From the NCBI GenBank assembly GCA_964036155.1, contig OZ038422.1:9509201-9573200 (forward strand): DNA of 64,000 nt, in the 5' to 3' direction. The stretch is from Diploscapter coronatus. Taxonomy: Eukaryota > Nematoda > Chromadorea > Rhabditida > Rhabditidae. The position numbers and the translations under genes are program-made. Under the pieces are notes generated by a model. That model was not told where the DNA came from. It did not search any database and worked only from the letters and a program-made list of their open reading frames with translations. This document shows positions 51,301 to 62,136 of the stretch, piece after piece; within the stretch, counting starts at the first letter, position 1, and each line of letters starts with the position of its first letter.

Positions 51301-54300
51301 ACGGCTCATTGATCGGAAATTCGGACTTTCTAGTCTCGATCGTTTGATGCCCATCTGATCTGCCAGTCGGATGATAGACAGTGACATGAGATGAGAGCGG
51401 ATATGTTGCTGCTTCAGAATAGTACGAGTCCGAATACGGCCCTTCGTACGGATCTGAGCGCGGAAACTCGTCGTAATCGTCCTTCTTCTTGAATAAACTT
51501 CCGAACTTTTCTGTGATCGACTTTCCGTGTTCCTTCGGTTCTTCGACCGCGAATCTCTCTTCATCGTCTTCGCCCAGAGTTCCGTAATGATATGTTCGGG
51601 GAATTGCAGTGATGTGATGTGTCAACGGCTCTCCATCGATTTCTCGTCTTCTCGACGTCTCGTTGTAAGGGCCTTCATAGACTTCACTGACAGGGAAATC
51701 GAGTTTCGCTGGGCTTCGTTTGAATAGACCACTCATCTTGGAGCCTAAATTTTCAGGCATCGCTTGTTATTTAGCTCGAATTGAATACATAGTTCGACAT
51801 GAATTATAGGAAATGGGACGTGTGTGAAATATTGGTGAATGAAGAAGTACCGGTTTAGTTATCGATTAGACAGGTTGCTAGTTACTCATCACAAATTTGA
51901 CAATTTTTGGCATGATAACAGATAGGAGAAATGGAGGGTGTGGCAAATGTGTCTCTCGCTTCCTGCGCCAATTTCAGTCATGAGTAAAATCGAACGTATT
52001 TCATCATCTGCCAATATCACTGTCTCTCCTCTTCAATTAAAACCATCATCTTTTCAATTATTTTGCCATTGTGGTTTCGAAAAAGTATCGATCCTACTTT
52101 TTCGATATCGAGTTTTGCTAACGGAAAGAGTTTTGATACGAGGATGTCTATTTTGATAAAGAAAAACTATATACCAATGAGAGTGATTTTTGAAGCAATA
52201 CGTCGAAACTTATACACTTCACAAATTGCACTTTACTACTTTTAATGTAAAATTTTAAATATTTGGACTATTCTGTTGGTCAATAATTTCATCCTAGTCT
52301 TTAAAATTTATAAAAAAAATTAGTTAGTCTATTCCGTTGTTCTATGGAAAATCCTGCAAGAATAATGTGAGAGATACAGTGAGTATTGCTGAAAAGATCA
52401 ATTGCGCCTGCTAGGTCTTATAATTTTCGAAATTATCATTAATCCAATTTTTAAAATCTTTTTCTCCCGATCGAAAAATGTTATGCGATTAGAAATGCCC
52501 TTGCGAATAGCGATTTAAAGGAGAAAAACACGAAAAATTTTCAAACACAATAAATTATGCCCAAATTTGAAAATGTCGAATGATCAATTTGATTGAAAAA
52601 AAAGTTTTGGCTTTCTTTCAAAAATTAATAATGAGATATCTGCCACACCCCTGACACGTGCAAGATATTTATCTGTTACTCATGCTTTAACTTTCAACCT
52701 ATGTCAATCAACAGGTGGTGAATATCGATTTAAAAAATTCTGTAACTTACCCAGCGACTTTTCCGGTTCAGAAACTTCGCTTGGTCGCTTCTCAGGAATT
52801 CTGGGAGGCAAAACGTCATAATATCCAGCACTGTATGGAGAGACATGTTGTTGCAGAGGTTCATCTTGAATATCCCCCTTTCTGTGGAAGTCTGATAGAG
52901 GGCCATCGTAAGCTGTGGAAGTCGGGTAGTCCAGATGGGAAGGACTTTTCTTGAATAGTCCGGTCACTTTCGCACCTGAAAATTTCATTATTTTTAAATT
53001 TTACCATTTTTCTCTCACCGAGAACTTTAGCACTATCGACAATATCCCGCTTTTCCTCGTCTGCCACATGTTTCTTCGGTAATTCCGAGTAAAATCCCGT
53101 GCTATAAGGGGTGACATGATGCTGTATAGGTTCGTCTTGTATATCTCCGTGTCTGTGGATGTCTGATAGAGGTCCTTCATATCTTTCGCTGACAGGAAAA
53201 TCCATGTGAACAGGACTACGTTTGAATAGGCCAGTAACTTTAGCACCTGAAAATTATTAATTTTTCCTGTCTTTTTAAAGAGTCGTACCTAGAGCTTTGG
53301 CACTGTCGACAATGTCGTGGTGAGGCTTGTCAGATTCTGGCTTAGGCAATGTGTCATAATATCCCTGATTGATGACGGAAACATGTTGGCTGATTGGGAT
53401 GCCTTCCACATCTCTTCTGTGACGAGTATCGTGCAGTTCTCCCAAATATGGTTCTTGGTTGATTGGGAAGTCAGACTTTCTGCCAATCACAGTGCTAGAT
53501 GGTAACTCGTCGTAGAAACTCTGAGAAGGTGGTTTGGAATACAATCCCAGGTCTTCTGTTTGAATCTCTCGTGCTCTGCCAAACTCGTCGACAGGACCGG
53601 AATCGGTCCAAGTAGGATAATCATATTCATCCTCCGTCTTCTTGAAAATTCCAGTGATCTTTGACAGGACACCCTCTTTCTGCTGTTCTTCTGACATTGT
53701 TGGCAACTGATCATAATGCCCAATGTGGTATGAGGATACATGATGTTGCAAGGGTTCTCCTTCTACATCTCTTCTGTGATGGATATCGTGCAGTTCTCCG
53801 GCATAAACTGGTTCATTTGTGGGAAATTCATGATGCACTTTGGGCGTTTCTTTTGATGTCGGCAGAAAATCGTAGTGATAAGTTGAGGGCAAAGTTGATA
53901 TATGATGTTCAAGTGGTTCGCCGTCGACTTCATTTGATCTGCGAGTTGAGTCGAGTGGACCTTCATACGGTTCTGATCTTGGATACGATTCGAATTCGTC
54001 CTTTCTACCAAACAAGCCGCTGATTTTCTCGGTGAACGATTTCCCATGTTCAGGCTCGATTTCCTCTTTCTTGGACGCTTCCTTTACAGATGGTAAAGTG
54101 TTGTAATGATACGATTGTGGAAGATTGGAAATGTGGTGTTGCAACGGCAACTCGTCGACATCTCTTCTGACTCTGGTTTCTTCGTATTCACCCAAATAGG
54201 GCTCTGAGACGGGCATGTCGAGCATGTGAGGCTGTCGTTTGAAGAGTGACCCGAATTTCTCCGACAATGATTTTCGTTCGGTGGACTCATCTCGTGATTT

Positions 54301-57300
54301 AATTTTTTCTTGCTTTGGAAGATGATCGTACTGGTAGCTGGATGGAAGTGAAGCAATGTGATGTTGGAGGGGTTCGTCTTGAATTTCCCCTCTTCTGTTG
54401 ATTTCTGACAGTGGACCGTCGTAACTGGTGCTTGTTGGGAAGTCCATTTGGGCCGGCGACTTCTTGAAGAGACTCTTGACTCTTTCAGTTAACGGAATTT
54501 CGTGTCCAAGCGGCTCCTCTGCCATGTCAATCGACTTCCTTCTTTCAACGTCGTCGCTTCGTCCGGAGTGGTAGACCGAAACGTAATGAGATATCGGATC
54601 TCCATCGACTTCTCTGCCCTTCGAAGTGCTTGCCAATGGACCCAAATAAGGCTCTGAAATCGGGAAATCCATCTCATTCGGAGCTTTCTTGAAGAGCGAC
54701 CCGATCTTCTCTCCAATTGACTTTCCATGCTCCTCAGTTTCTTCTTTAATGCTGGCACGACGTTCTTTTGTTTGAGGTAACGAATCGTAATGAAACGAGG
54801 AAGGAATTGCAGCGACATGATATTGAAGTGGATCTCCATCGACTTCTCTGCCCTTCGAAGTGCTTTCCAGCGGCCCCGTGTACTCCTCGGAGACGGGATA
54901 GTCCAGATGAGATGGACCGCGTTTGAAGAGTCCAGTCACTTTGGCACCTGAAATCATATTATTCATATAATTGGTTCACATATTCGTATCGGTAAATGTT
55001 GACATCTACCTTGTAAGATACACATAATTCTGACTTCTCAAGCTTGTACCGATTTGTAAAATTCACCAAAAATTCATAATTATTACTTCTGTAAAATTTC
55101 GAAATAACTTCTAGATTCATCATCGTAATCGTCGTCATTAAAAACCCCCGTAAGAAAATTTTCGTCAAGATCGTGAGTTCCTATGTGGAAGATTCCCTTG
55201 CTTTATCTCAGCAAAATGATATCGTCATTTTAATAGCAATTTATCCTTACGCTGATTCTTCACTATCCTTATCTCCAGCATGATCCAAAATTTAATAAGA
55301 AAGAATATTCGAATTTTTAAGTAAGGGAACTTTATAAGTGGCTTTTTGAAGTGATATGAATTTTCATGAAGTCTAACTAGGAGAACTTTCCACGTGTTTG
55401 CCTCGATTTTGCTAATTTTAACACCAAGGGAATATTTCATGACGCGAATCATGAACCTAAAATCAGAAGTGCTCGATTGAAATTCGTTTGAGCAGAAAAT
55501 TCTGAAAACCGATTTATGTATACAAAAATTGCATGCAAAACTGAATTTATAGTGTTGTATACATTATTTATCTATAGAATAAGACGGTTTTTCGGAGTTT
55601 TCTGCACGAAAGACTCCAATCGAGCACTCTAACTTATGATCCGTAATCAATGTCATTAAATATCCCTTTGTTGTTAAACCTCACTTTTATTGTATATATA
55701 ATTAGCTAAATCAGAGGCGGGCACGCGAAAAACTTTTCTAGTAACTGAAGTCATCGAAAGAAATCGAATAATTTGCATATGACACTGTTAAAATTGACAT
55801 TTTCTACTTTTGGTGGAGGACATTTTTCTGTAGCTGTATTTTTTGCTCAAGAAGTGCGACTCCGCTCCCGTCCAAAAATGAGCAAAAATACGGCCACTGG
55901 TTTATCTTACAATTTTTGATGATATTCTACTGGCTTAACGATAGTACAAAATGGCCAACTTTACAAATGGTATTCATGGTGAACTGATGAACTATAAACG
56001 AGGCCGTAAATATTTACCTAGAGCTTTGGCACTGTCGACAATGTCGTGGTGAGGCTTGTCAGATTCTGGCTTAGGCAATGTGTCATAATATCCCTGATTG
56101 ATGACGGAAACATGTTGGCTGATTGGGATGCCTTCCACATCTCTTCTGTGACGAGTATCGTGCAGTTCTCCCAAATATGGTTCTTGATTAATTGGGAAGT
56201 CAGACTTTCTGCCAATCACAGTGCTAGATGGTAACTCGTCGTAGAAACTCTGAGAAGGTGGTTTGGAATACAATCCCAGGTCTTCTGTTTGAATCTCTCG
56301 TGCTCTGCCAAACTCGTCGACAGGACCGGAATCGGTCCAAGTAGGATAATCATATTCATCCTCCGTCTTCTTGAAAATTCCAGTGATCTTTGACAGGACA
56401 CCCTCTTTCTGCTGTTCTTCTGACGTTGTTGGCAACTGATCATAGTGTCCGACGTGATACGAGGATACGTGATGTTGCAGAGGTTGATCGTCGATGTCGC
56501 TTCTTCTGGTGGTGTCATTCAAAGGTCCATCATACGGCTGTTCGTTCGTTGGGAATTCGTAGGAAATTTCTTTCGGAGCAGCTTCATCAGACCTTCCGCT
56601 ATGGTATACGGTAACATGGGAACTCAGTGGATGAGAAGATGCCTCGTTGTAACGAGATTCATGATAGGTTCCCGTGAAAGGCTCAGAATGTGGATATTCT
56701 GGCTCATGATCTCTCTTCTTGAACAATCCAGTGATCTTTGAAAAGGCCCCTTCTTTCTGCTGTTCTTCTGACATTGTTGGCAACTGATCATAATGCCCAA
56801 TGTGGTATGAGGATACATGATGTTGCAAGGGTTCTCCTTCTACATCTCTTCTGTGATGGATATCGTGCAGTTCTCCGGCATAAACTGGTTCATTTGTGGG
56901 AAATTCATGATGCACTTTGGGCGTTTCTTTTGATGTCGGCAGAAAATCGTAGTGATAAGTTGAGGGCAAAGTTGATATATGATGTTCAATTGGTTCGCCG
57001 TCGACTTCATTTGACCTGCGAGTTGAGTCGAGTGGACCTTCATACGGTTCTGATCTTGGATACGATTCGAATTCGTCCTTTCTACCAAACAAGCCGCTGA
57101 TTTTCTCGGTGAACGATTTCCCATGTTCAGGCTCGATTTCCTCTTTCTTGGACGTTTCCTTTACAGATGGTAAAGTGTTGTAATGATACGATTGTGGAAG
57201 ATTGGAAACGTGGTGTTGCAACGGCAACTCATCGACATCTCTTCTGACTCTGGTCTCTTCGTATTCACCCAAATAGGGCTCTGAGACGGGCATGTCGAGC

Positions 57301-60300
57301 ATGTGAGGCTGTCGTTTGAAGAGTGACCCAAACTTCTCCGACAATGATTTTCGCTCTGTAGACTCATCTCGTGATTTAATTTTTTCTTGCTTTGGAAGAT
57401 GATCGTATTGGTAGCTGGATGGAAGTGAAGCAATGTGATGTTGGAGGGGTTCGTCTTGAATTTCCCCTCTTCGGTTGATTTCTGACAACGGACCATCGTA
57501 GCTTTCACTGACGGGATAATCCAACTGCACTGGTTCCCGTTTAAATAGATTTGTGATCTTCTCCGATATTGTTTTGTCGTGCTCAACTGGATGGACTTCT
57601 TCGATTTTCCTTTCAGCTATGGTGGGCAGAGTTTCGTAATGATATGATTCGGGGATTATGGCGATATGATGTTGCAACGGCAATTCATCGACATCTCTTC
57701 TGACTCTGGTCTCTTCGTATTCCCCCAAATAGGGTTCTGAGACGGGCATGTCGAGCATGTGAGGCTGTCGTTTGAAGAGCGATCCAAACTTCTCTGATAG
57801 TGATTTTCGTTCGGTGGACTCATCTCGTGATTTAATTTTTTCTTGCTTTGGAAGATGATCGTATTGGTAGCTGGATGGAATCGAAGCAATGTGATGTTGG
57901 AGGGGTTCGTCTTGAATTTCCCCTCTTCGATTGGTTTCTGACAACGGACCATCGTAACTGGTGCTTGTTGGGAAGTCCATTTGGGCCGGCGACTTCTTGA
58001 AGAGACTCTTGACTCTTTCAGTTAACGGGATTTCGTGTCCAAGCGGCTCCTCTGCCATGTCAATCGACTTCCTTCTTTCAACGTTATCGCTTCTGCCTGT
58101 TGGATGATAGAGAGACACATGGCGCAGAATGGGAGTACCATCTACATCGGTTACGGGCCGAGTTTCTGACAGTTCTCCGAGGAATGGCTCTGATACAGGA
58201 TAATCGAGATTTGCCGGTTCACGTTTGAACAAACCGGTAATTTTCTCGGAAATGGTTGTCTTTTGCTCTGTAGGCCATTCCTCGTGCAATTCGGGTGGCG
58301 GATGTCTGGCAGAGGCTGCTAATGCATCGTACCAACCCGAATGGTATGTTCGGACATGATCGTGTATCGGTTCCGCCTCCGCTTCATGATGTCTCGACGT
58401 GCTTGCCAATGGGCCCTCGTATTTCTCAGAGATAGGATAATCTATGTGTGCTGGAGGCCTTTTGAACAGATTTCCGATTTTCTCAGTGATCGACTTTCCT
58501 GGCTCGACATGCTCTTCTGCTCTCGCGGATGGCACTTGATCGTAGTGGAATGATGCCGGCATCTTTGAGATGTGATGTTGCAAAGGCTCTCCATCAATGT
58601 CTGCTGATCTTTTCGTATTGTCCAGCTCTCCGGAATATGGAGCACTAGTTGGGTAATCATCGTGTGTCGATCCGAGCTTGAATAGGCCCGCCACTTTCGA
58701 ACCTGAAAATGATATATTCTACCAATTTATTATAGAATGATTCCCAGAAACTGATACTTTGGCACTTTTTCGAGCTTCTCAAAATCTCTCCGTTTCCATT
58801 CTCTGTTGCTTTTGGTGGTCAAGCACATAACGAAAGAATGCGAGTCTCCCCCAATGATAGTGCAGTATAGTGGATAGCGAGTTGGATTTTTCCTCTTCCT
58901 TGGCTGATAATCAAAAGATCCCTAGGTTACGAGAGCGTCGAGAAGCTAGAAAAAAGGACCAGTTTCTGGGAAAACCAGGGTGCCCAATCTGATCATAATT
59001 GCGCAATTCAATTATTTATTTACAGATTTTATTGTCTGAAATTCCGTTTATTTGATCTAGGTAGACTTACCGAATGATTTATCAGTTTCAGCGATATCGT
59101 GTTGAACCTCTTCAACCACCGGTTTCTTCGGCAGTTGCTCATAAAAGCCAATGTCATAAACGGCAACGTGATGTGTCAGAGGCTGTCCATCAATTTCATT
59201 CGCTCGTCTTGTATCGTTCAATTCGCCCAAGTATGGATCGCTGCTCGGATAGTCATCATGAGCAGCGCTGCGCTTGAACAAGCTGCTCGGAAGTTTAAAA
59301 CCTGAAGTGTAAAAAATTTGAACAATGCAAAAGATGATAAGTTTCATCGTACAAAGAAAAGAACTAATATTTTGAGTGAATGACTTGTTTTAGAGCTGTA
59401 CGCGTTATGATGATAGTTAATATCCGTAATGATTTTTTGCAGAAAAAGTTTCTTTCATCCATTTTATATTATAATAATTTTTGTGTTTCGTAGAACACAT
59501 CAGCATTCATTTTAGAAAGATTTCTTTTTAAAATGGAAGGAAGGGTAATTTTGAAAATAAATAGTTCATAAAAAATGAACAAAAACCATAACGAGATGGT
59601 TATTATTTATTTTCCATGAGTTTTTTTTTAAAATTATTTCTATGATTTGATATCTCACGATTTATTGTTAGTGAATTAAATTTGGTCATACGATAATGAA
59701 GGGTAAGGATGGTATTGTCTTTCTCCCAAAATTATTTCGCTAAGGTTGCGATATTTTCACAGTTTAACTTGCCGATGACTTTGACATTCAAATGTTTTTT
59801 TTTCAATTATTTTATGTTTATTAACAAGATCGCATCTCATAATGTGATTTGTATCAAATTTGCCGATTTTACGCACTTTCTCGTATTAAAGTAAAACTTG
59901 CCGTTTCTGTATACTTCAACTAATGGATACAGATTTATGCTTAGTTCGTAGAAAAGGGTCAGAATTATTTTGCGAATATTTAGGTGAGAATTTTGCGAAT
60001 TAAATTTGAAAAACCTACCAAGTGATCGAGTTGCGTCGCTAGTATCACGATCAGTGTCATCGGCTGAAGGCTTTTTGGGCAGCCTTTCATAGTAGCCAAT
60101 GTCATACACAGCAACGTGGTGCGTTAGAGGATCACCGTCAACTTCTCTCGAATAGGCTGTTTCAGAGAGTGGACCATGATAAGGTTCCTCATTTTCCGGA
60201 AATTCGGGTCTTTCTCGTGAGGTTTCTTTCTGGATCATAGTAGGAATATCGGACCTTCCGCTGTGATATGCCGTAACATGCGACGATAGCGGATGAGAGT

Positions 60301-62136
60301 CAATTTCGGAATATCTCGATTCGTGGTAGGGTCCAGTGTAAGATTCACTGCTTGGGTATTCTGGATGAGTGTCTGATCTGCGGAAGAGTCCTGCCAATTT
60401 ATCAGTAATTTTCTCCTTGTCTGACTCAACTGGTAATTTTTCATAATGGAATGATGTAGGCATCGTTGAGATGTGTTGTTGCAAGGGTTCTCCGTCAATA
60501 TCTCTTCGATGGTGAGTATCATGAAGTTCTCCGGCATAAACTGGCTCATTTGTGGGAAATTCATGATGCACTTTGGGCGTTTCTTTTGATGTCGGCAGAA
60601 AATCGTAGTGATAAGTTGAGGGCAAAGTTGATATATGATGTTCAAGTGGTTCGCCGTCGACTTCATTTGACCTGCGAGTTGAGTCGAGTGGACCTTCATA
60701 CGGTTCTGATCTTGGATACGATTCGAATTCGTCCTTTCTACCAAACAAGCCGCTGATTTTCTCGGTGAACGATTTCCCATGTTCAGGCTCGATTTCCTCT
60801 TTCTTGGACGTTTCCTTTACAGATGGTAAAGTGTTGTAATGATACGATTGTGGAAGATTGGAAACGTGGTGTTGCAACGGCAACTCATCGACATCTCTTC
60901 TGACTCTGGTCTCTTCGTATTCACCCAAATAGGGCTCTGAGACGGGCATGTCGAGCATGTGAGGCTGTCGTTTGAAGAGTGACCCGAATTTCTCCGACAA
61001 TGATTTTCGTTCGGTGGACTCATCTCGTGATTTAATTTTTTCTTGCTTTGGAAGATGATCGTACTGGTAGCTGGATGGAAGTGAAGCAATGTGATGTTGG
61101 AGGGGTTCGTCTTGAATTTCCCCTCTTCGGTTGATTTCTGACAACGGACCATCGTAGCTTTCACTGACGGGATAATCCAACTGCACTGGTTCCCGTTTAA
61201 ATAGATTTGTGATCTTCTCCGATATTGTTTTGTCGTGCTCAACTGGATGGACTTCTTCGATTTTTCTTTCAGTTATGGTGGGCAGAGTTTCGTAATGATA
61301 CGATTGTGGAATATTGGAAACATGGTGTTGCAACGGCAACTCATCGACATCTCTTCTGACTCTGGTCTCTTCGTATTCACCCAAATAGGGCTCACTAACT
61401 GGCATGTCGAGCATGTGAGGCTGTCGTTTGAAGAGTGACCCGAATTTCTCTGACAATGATTTTCGTTCGGTGGACTCATCTCTTGGTTTCAGCTTGTCTT
61501 GCTTTGGAAGATGATCGTACTGGTAGCTGGATGGAAGTGAAGCAATGTGATGTTGGAGGGGTTCGTCTTGAATTTCCCCTCTTCGATTGGTTTCTGACAG
61601 TGGACCGTCGTAACTGGTGCTTGTTGGGAAGTCCATTTGGGCCGGCGACTTCTTGAAGAGACTCTTGACTCTTTCAGTTAACGGGATTTCGTGTCCAAGC
61701 GGCTCCTCTGCCATGTCAATCGACTTCCTTCTTTCAACGTCGTCGCTTCGTCCGGAGTGGTAGACCGAAACGTAATGAGATATCGGATCTCCATCGACTT
61801 CTCTGCCCTTCGAAGTGCTTGCCAATGGACCCAAATAAGGCTCTGAAATCGGGAAATCCATCTCATTCGGAGCTTTCTTGAAGAGCGACCCGATCTTCTC
61901 TCCAATTGACTTTCCATGCTCCTCAGTTTCTTCTTTAATGCTGGCACGACGTTCTTTTGTTTGAGGTAACGAATCGTAATGAAACGAGGAAGGAATTGCA
62001 GCGACATGATATTGAAGTGGATCTCCATCGACTTCTCTGCCTTTCGAAGTGCTTTCCAGCGGCCCCGTGTACTCCTCGGAGACGGGATAGTCCAGATGAG
62101 ATGGACCGCGTTTGAAGAGTCCAGTCACTTTGGCTC
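30145..62136 (-). CDS. Giant modular repeat protein, probable UNC-44-type giant ankyrin tail (5' end off window)
   Basis: One gene of at least 14 exons, reading right to left. Exons A-K encode about 7,340 residues: 62136-60019, 59301-59071, 58702-56018, 54947-53289, 53246-53019, 52975-52751, 51744-50572, 49615-47726, 45324-40969, 39167-35592, 35267-31382. Exons L, M and N (30956-30842, 30684-30552, 30357-30145) complete the C-terminus. All A-K junctions are phase 1 and lengths are exact multiples of three, except K, which exits in phase 2. I count about 104 modules of roughly 70 residues: a basic linker (K-x-x-GLFKK), D-[YF]-P, Y-x-G-x-L, an R-x-x-[ED]-[IV] turn, PL-x-x-H-V, then GxYDxLP or YHSGRSDE. 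The C-terminus is Ser/Pro/Arg-rich. From memory the module resembles the long neuronal tail of nematode UNC-44 ankyrin, which anchors microtubule-associated UNC-33/UNC-119 to the axonal cortex. No ankyrin, ZU5 or death domain is in the window, so this is inference. An apparent 1-nt frameshift lies in exon M. Confidence 0.85.
30552..30684 (-). CDS. Giant gene exon M, with apparent 1-nt frameshift
   Basis: 133 nt from TTTAG to GTAAGA. The first half reads well as ..KDQVKGLPMIEE. The second half reads well only one base out of frame, as VVVPLSDGSFGIWMQT. An extra base near 30611-30613 explains both. If the base is real, translation ends in exon N at TAA 30266-30268. Confidence 0.6.
30842..30956 (-). 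CDS. Giant gene exon L
   Basis: A 115-nt exon continuing in frame: RDYIPPTRRSDDIFTVGTPF and then MGRVERDANGCEYLRYQ, ending in phase 0. Canonical TTTTAG acceptor and GTAAAA donor. Confidence 0.8.
31382..35267 (-). CDS. Giant gene exon K (13 modules plus unique C-terminal region)
   Basis: 3,886 nt. The first 13 modules are the most divergent. The last 400 or so codons leave the repeat pattern and become Ser/Pro/Arg/Tyr-rich (for example SPPPRTPRSPLSPP, SPSPPRSRSVAAARQ), basic and probably disordered, as in microtubule- or SH3-binding tails. It exits in phase 2 at GTAGGG. Confidence 0.88.
35592..39167 (-). CDS. Giant gene exon J (18 modules, 1,192 codons)
   Basis: Begins Ala-Lys-Val-Thr-Gln-Leu-Phe-Lys and ends IADSAKALG. 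Internal junctions such as DTAKELAGKVTGLFKK keep the sequence normally found at an exon boundary, without an intron. Confidence 0.88.
39168..40968. other. Intron I-J of giant gene
   Basis: 1,801 bp. The segments at about 40500-40968 and at about 39180-39420 have diverged homologues at 50210-50571 and 49676-49830, so intron and exon were duplicated together. Confidence 0.6.
40500..40968. repeat. Duplicated intron segment, copy 1
   Basis: Shares long blocks with 50210-50571, such as ACCGCATAGCAATTGCAGTG, AAAATCCCAAGCCCTATCCA and TACTCAAATTTGAATCGTTC. It abuts the donor end of exon I. Confidence 0.8.
40969..45324 (-). CDS. Giant gene exon I (23 modules, 1,452 codons)
   Basis: The largest exon, 4,356 nt. 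It contains a near-perfect in-frame tandem duplication with period 1,524 nt (508 codons): the stretch about 41.4-42.5 kb is repeated at about 42.9-44.0 kb. It ends IVDTAKALG before GTAAGT. Confidence 0.88.
45325..47725. other. Intron H-I of giant gene (2.4 kb)
   Basis: The longest intron of the gene within the window. The end next to exon I matches the flank of exon H. It contains the hAT-like palindrome at 45845. No other coding signal was seen. Confidence 0.55.
45845..45968. mobile_element. hAT-like palindromic MITE, copy 2
   Basis: CTGGGCTGGGACCCAAGTTC at the left is inverted at the right, ending ..GGGTCCCAGCCCTG, with internal TTGTAAGT repeats. Same termini and size as the element at 19438-19564. 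Confidence 0.7.
47726..49615 (-). CDS. Giant gene exon H (10 modules, 630 codons)
   Basis: Begins Ala-Lys-Val-Thr-Gln-Leu-Phe-Lys. It includes TWIDDSRPVDETL modules in tandem pairs and ends VDTAKALG. It is nearly identical over long stretches to exon I, including the first and last modules and the flanking intron sequence. Confidence 0.88.
50210..50571. repeat. Duplicated intron segment, copy 2
   Basis: Homologue of 40500-40968, abutting the donor end of exon G. The last 140 bp or so are almost identical and the rest has diverged. Confidence 0.8.
50572..51744 (-). CDS. Giant gene exon G (6 modules, 391 codons)
   Basis: Begins Ser-Lys-Met-Ser-Gly-Leu-Phe-Lys. Its modules are more divergent than those of H-J, except for the last, whose sequence and 3' intron flank match the ends of exons H and I. 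Confidence 0.88.
51745..52750. other. Intron F-G of giant gene
   Basis: 1,006 bp, AT-rich. Nothing recognised. Confidence 0.5.
52751..52975 (-). CDS. Giant gene exon F (single module, 75 codons)
   Basis: A 225-nt one-module exon after a 43-bp intron. It shows SPSHLDYPTSTAYDGPLSD, PLQQHVSPYSAGYYDVLP and EPEKSLG. Confidence 0.88.
53019..53246 (-). CDS. Giant gene exon E (single module, 76 codons)
   Basis: A 228-nt one-module exon separated from exon D by a 42-bp intron. It shows RSPVHMDFPVSERYEGPLSD, PIQHHVTPYSTGFYSELP and DSAKVLG. It best represents the basic repeat unit. Confidence 0.88.
53289..54947 (-). CDS. Giant gene exon D (8 modules, 553 codons)
   Basis: Starts Ala-Lys-Val-Thr-Gly-Leu-Phe-Lys and ends DIVDSAKALG. 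It is largely a shortened duplicate: its 5' half matches exon A, and its last three modules match the end of exon C almost base for base. Confidence 0.88.
54948..56017. other. Intron C-D of giant gene
   Basis: 1,070 bp, AT-rich. No exon or recognisable repeat was seen. Confidence 0.5.
56018..58702 (-). CDS. Giant gene exon C (13 modules, 895 codons)
   Basis: Starts Ser-Lys-Val-Ala-Gly-Leu-Phe-Lys and ends DIVDSAKALG. It mixes FHYDxLP/YQYDHLP modules like those in exons A and D with GHYDQLP and SGRSDE modules like those in exons H-J, so it bridges the two module subfamilies. Confidence 0.88.
59071..59301 (-). CDS. Giant gene exon B (single module, 77 codons)
   Basis: A one-module exon of 231 nt: SSLFKRSAAHDDYP linker, DPYLGELNDTRRANEID, PLTHHVAVYDIGFYEQLP, then ETDKSFG at the donor. 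It is symmetric (phase 1-1). Confidence 0.88.
60019..62136 (-). CDS. Giant gene exon A (10 modules, 706 codons)
   Basis: Begins Ala-Lys-Val-Thr-Gly-Leu-Phe-Lys after a TTTCAG acceptor and ends Thr-Arg-Ser-Leu-Gly before GTAGGT. Its first three modules are nearly identical to the start of exon D, and its central modules to exon C. The first exon seen in transcription order; it enters in phase 1, so the coding sequence continues upstream of the window. Confidence 0.88.
60020..60030 (-). other. Phase-1 exon-end codons at exon A donor
   Basis: Minus-strand reading gives ..TCA CTT G followed by GTAGGTTT, so the exon stops one base into a Gly codon. The same split Gly is found at every A-J donor. 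Confidence 0.6.

Noticed and set aside
31437..61656. Many 60-120-codon + strand open frames across the giant gene
   Set aside because: They recur at the repeat period opposite the minus-strand modules and are antisense shadows of a stop-poor repetitive coding sequence.
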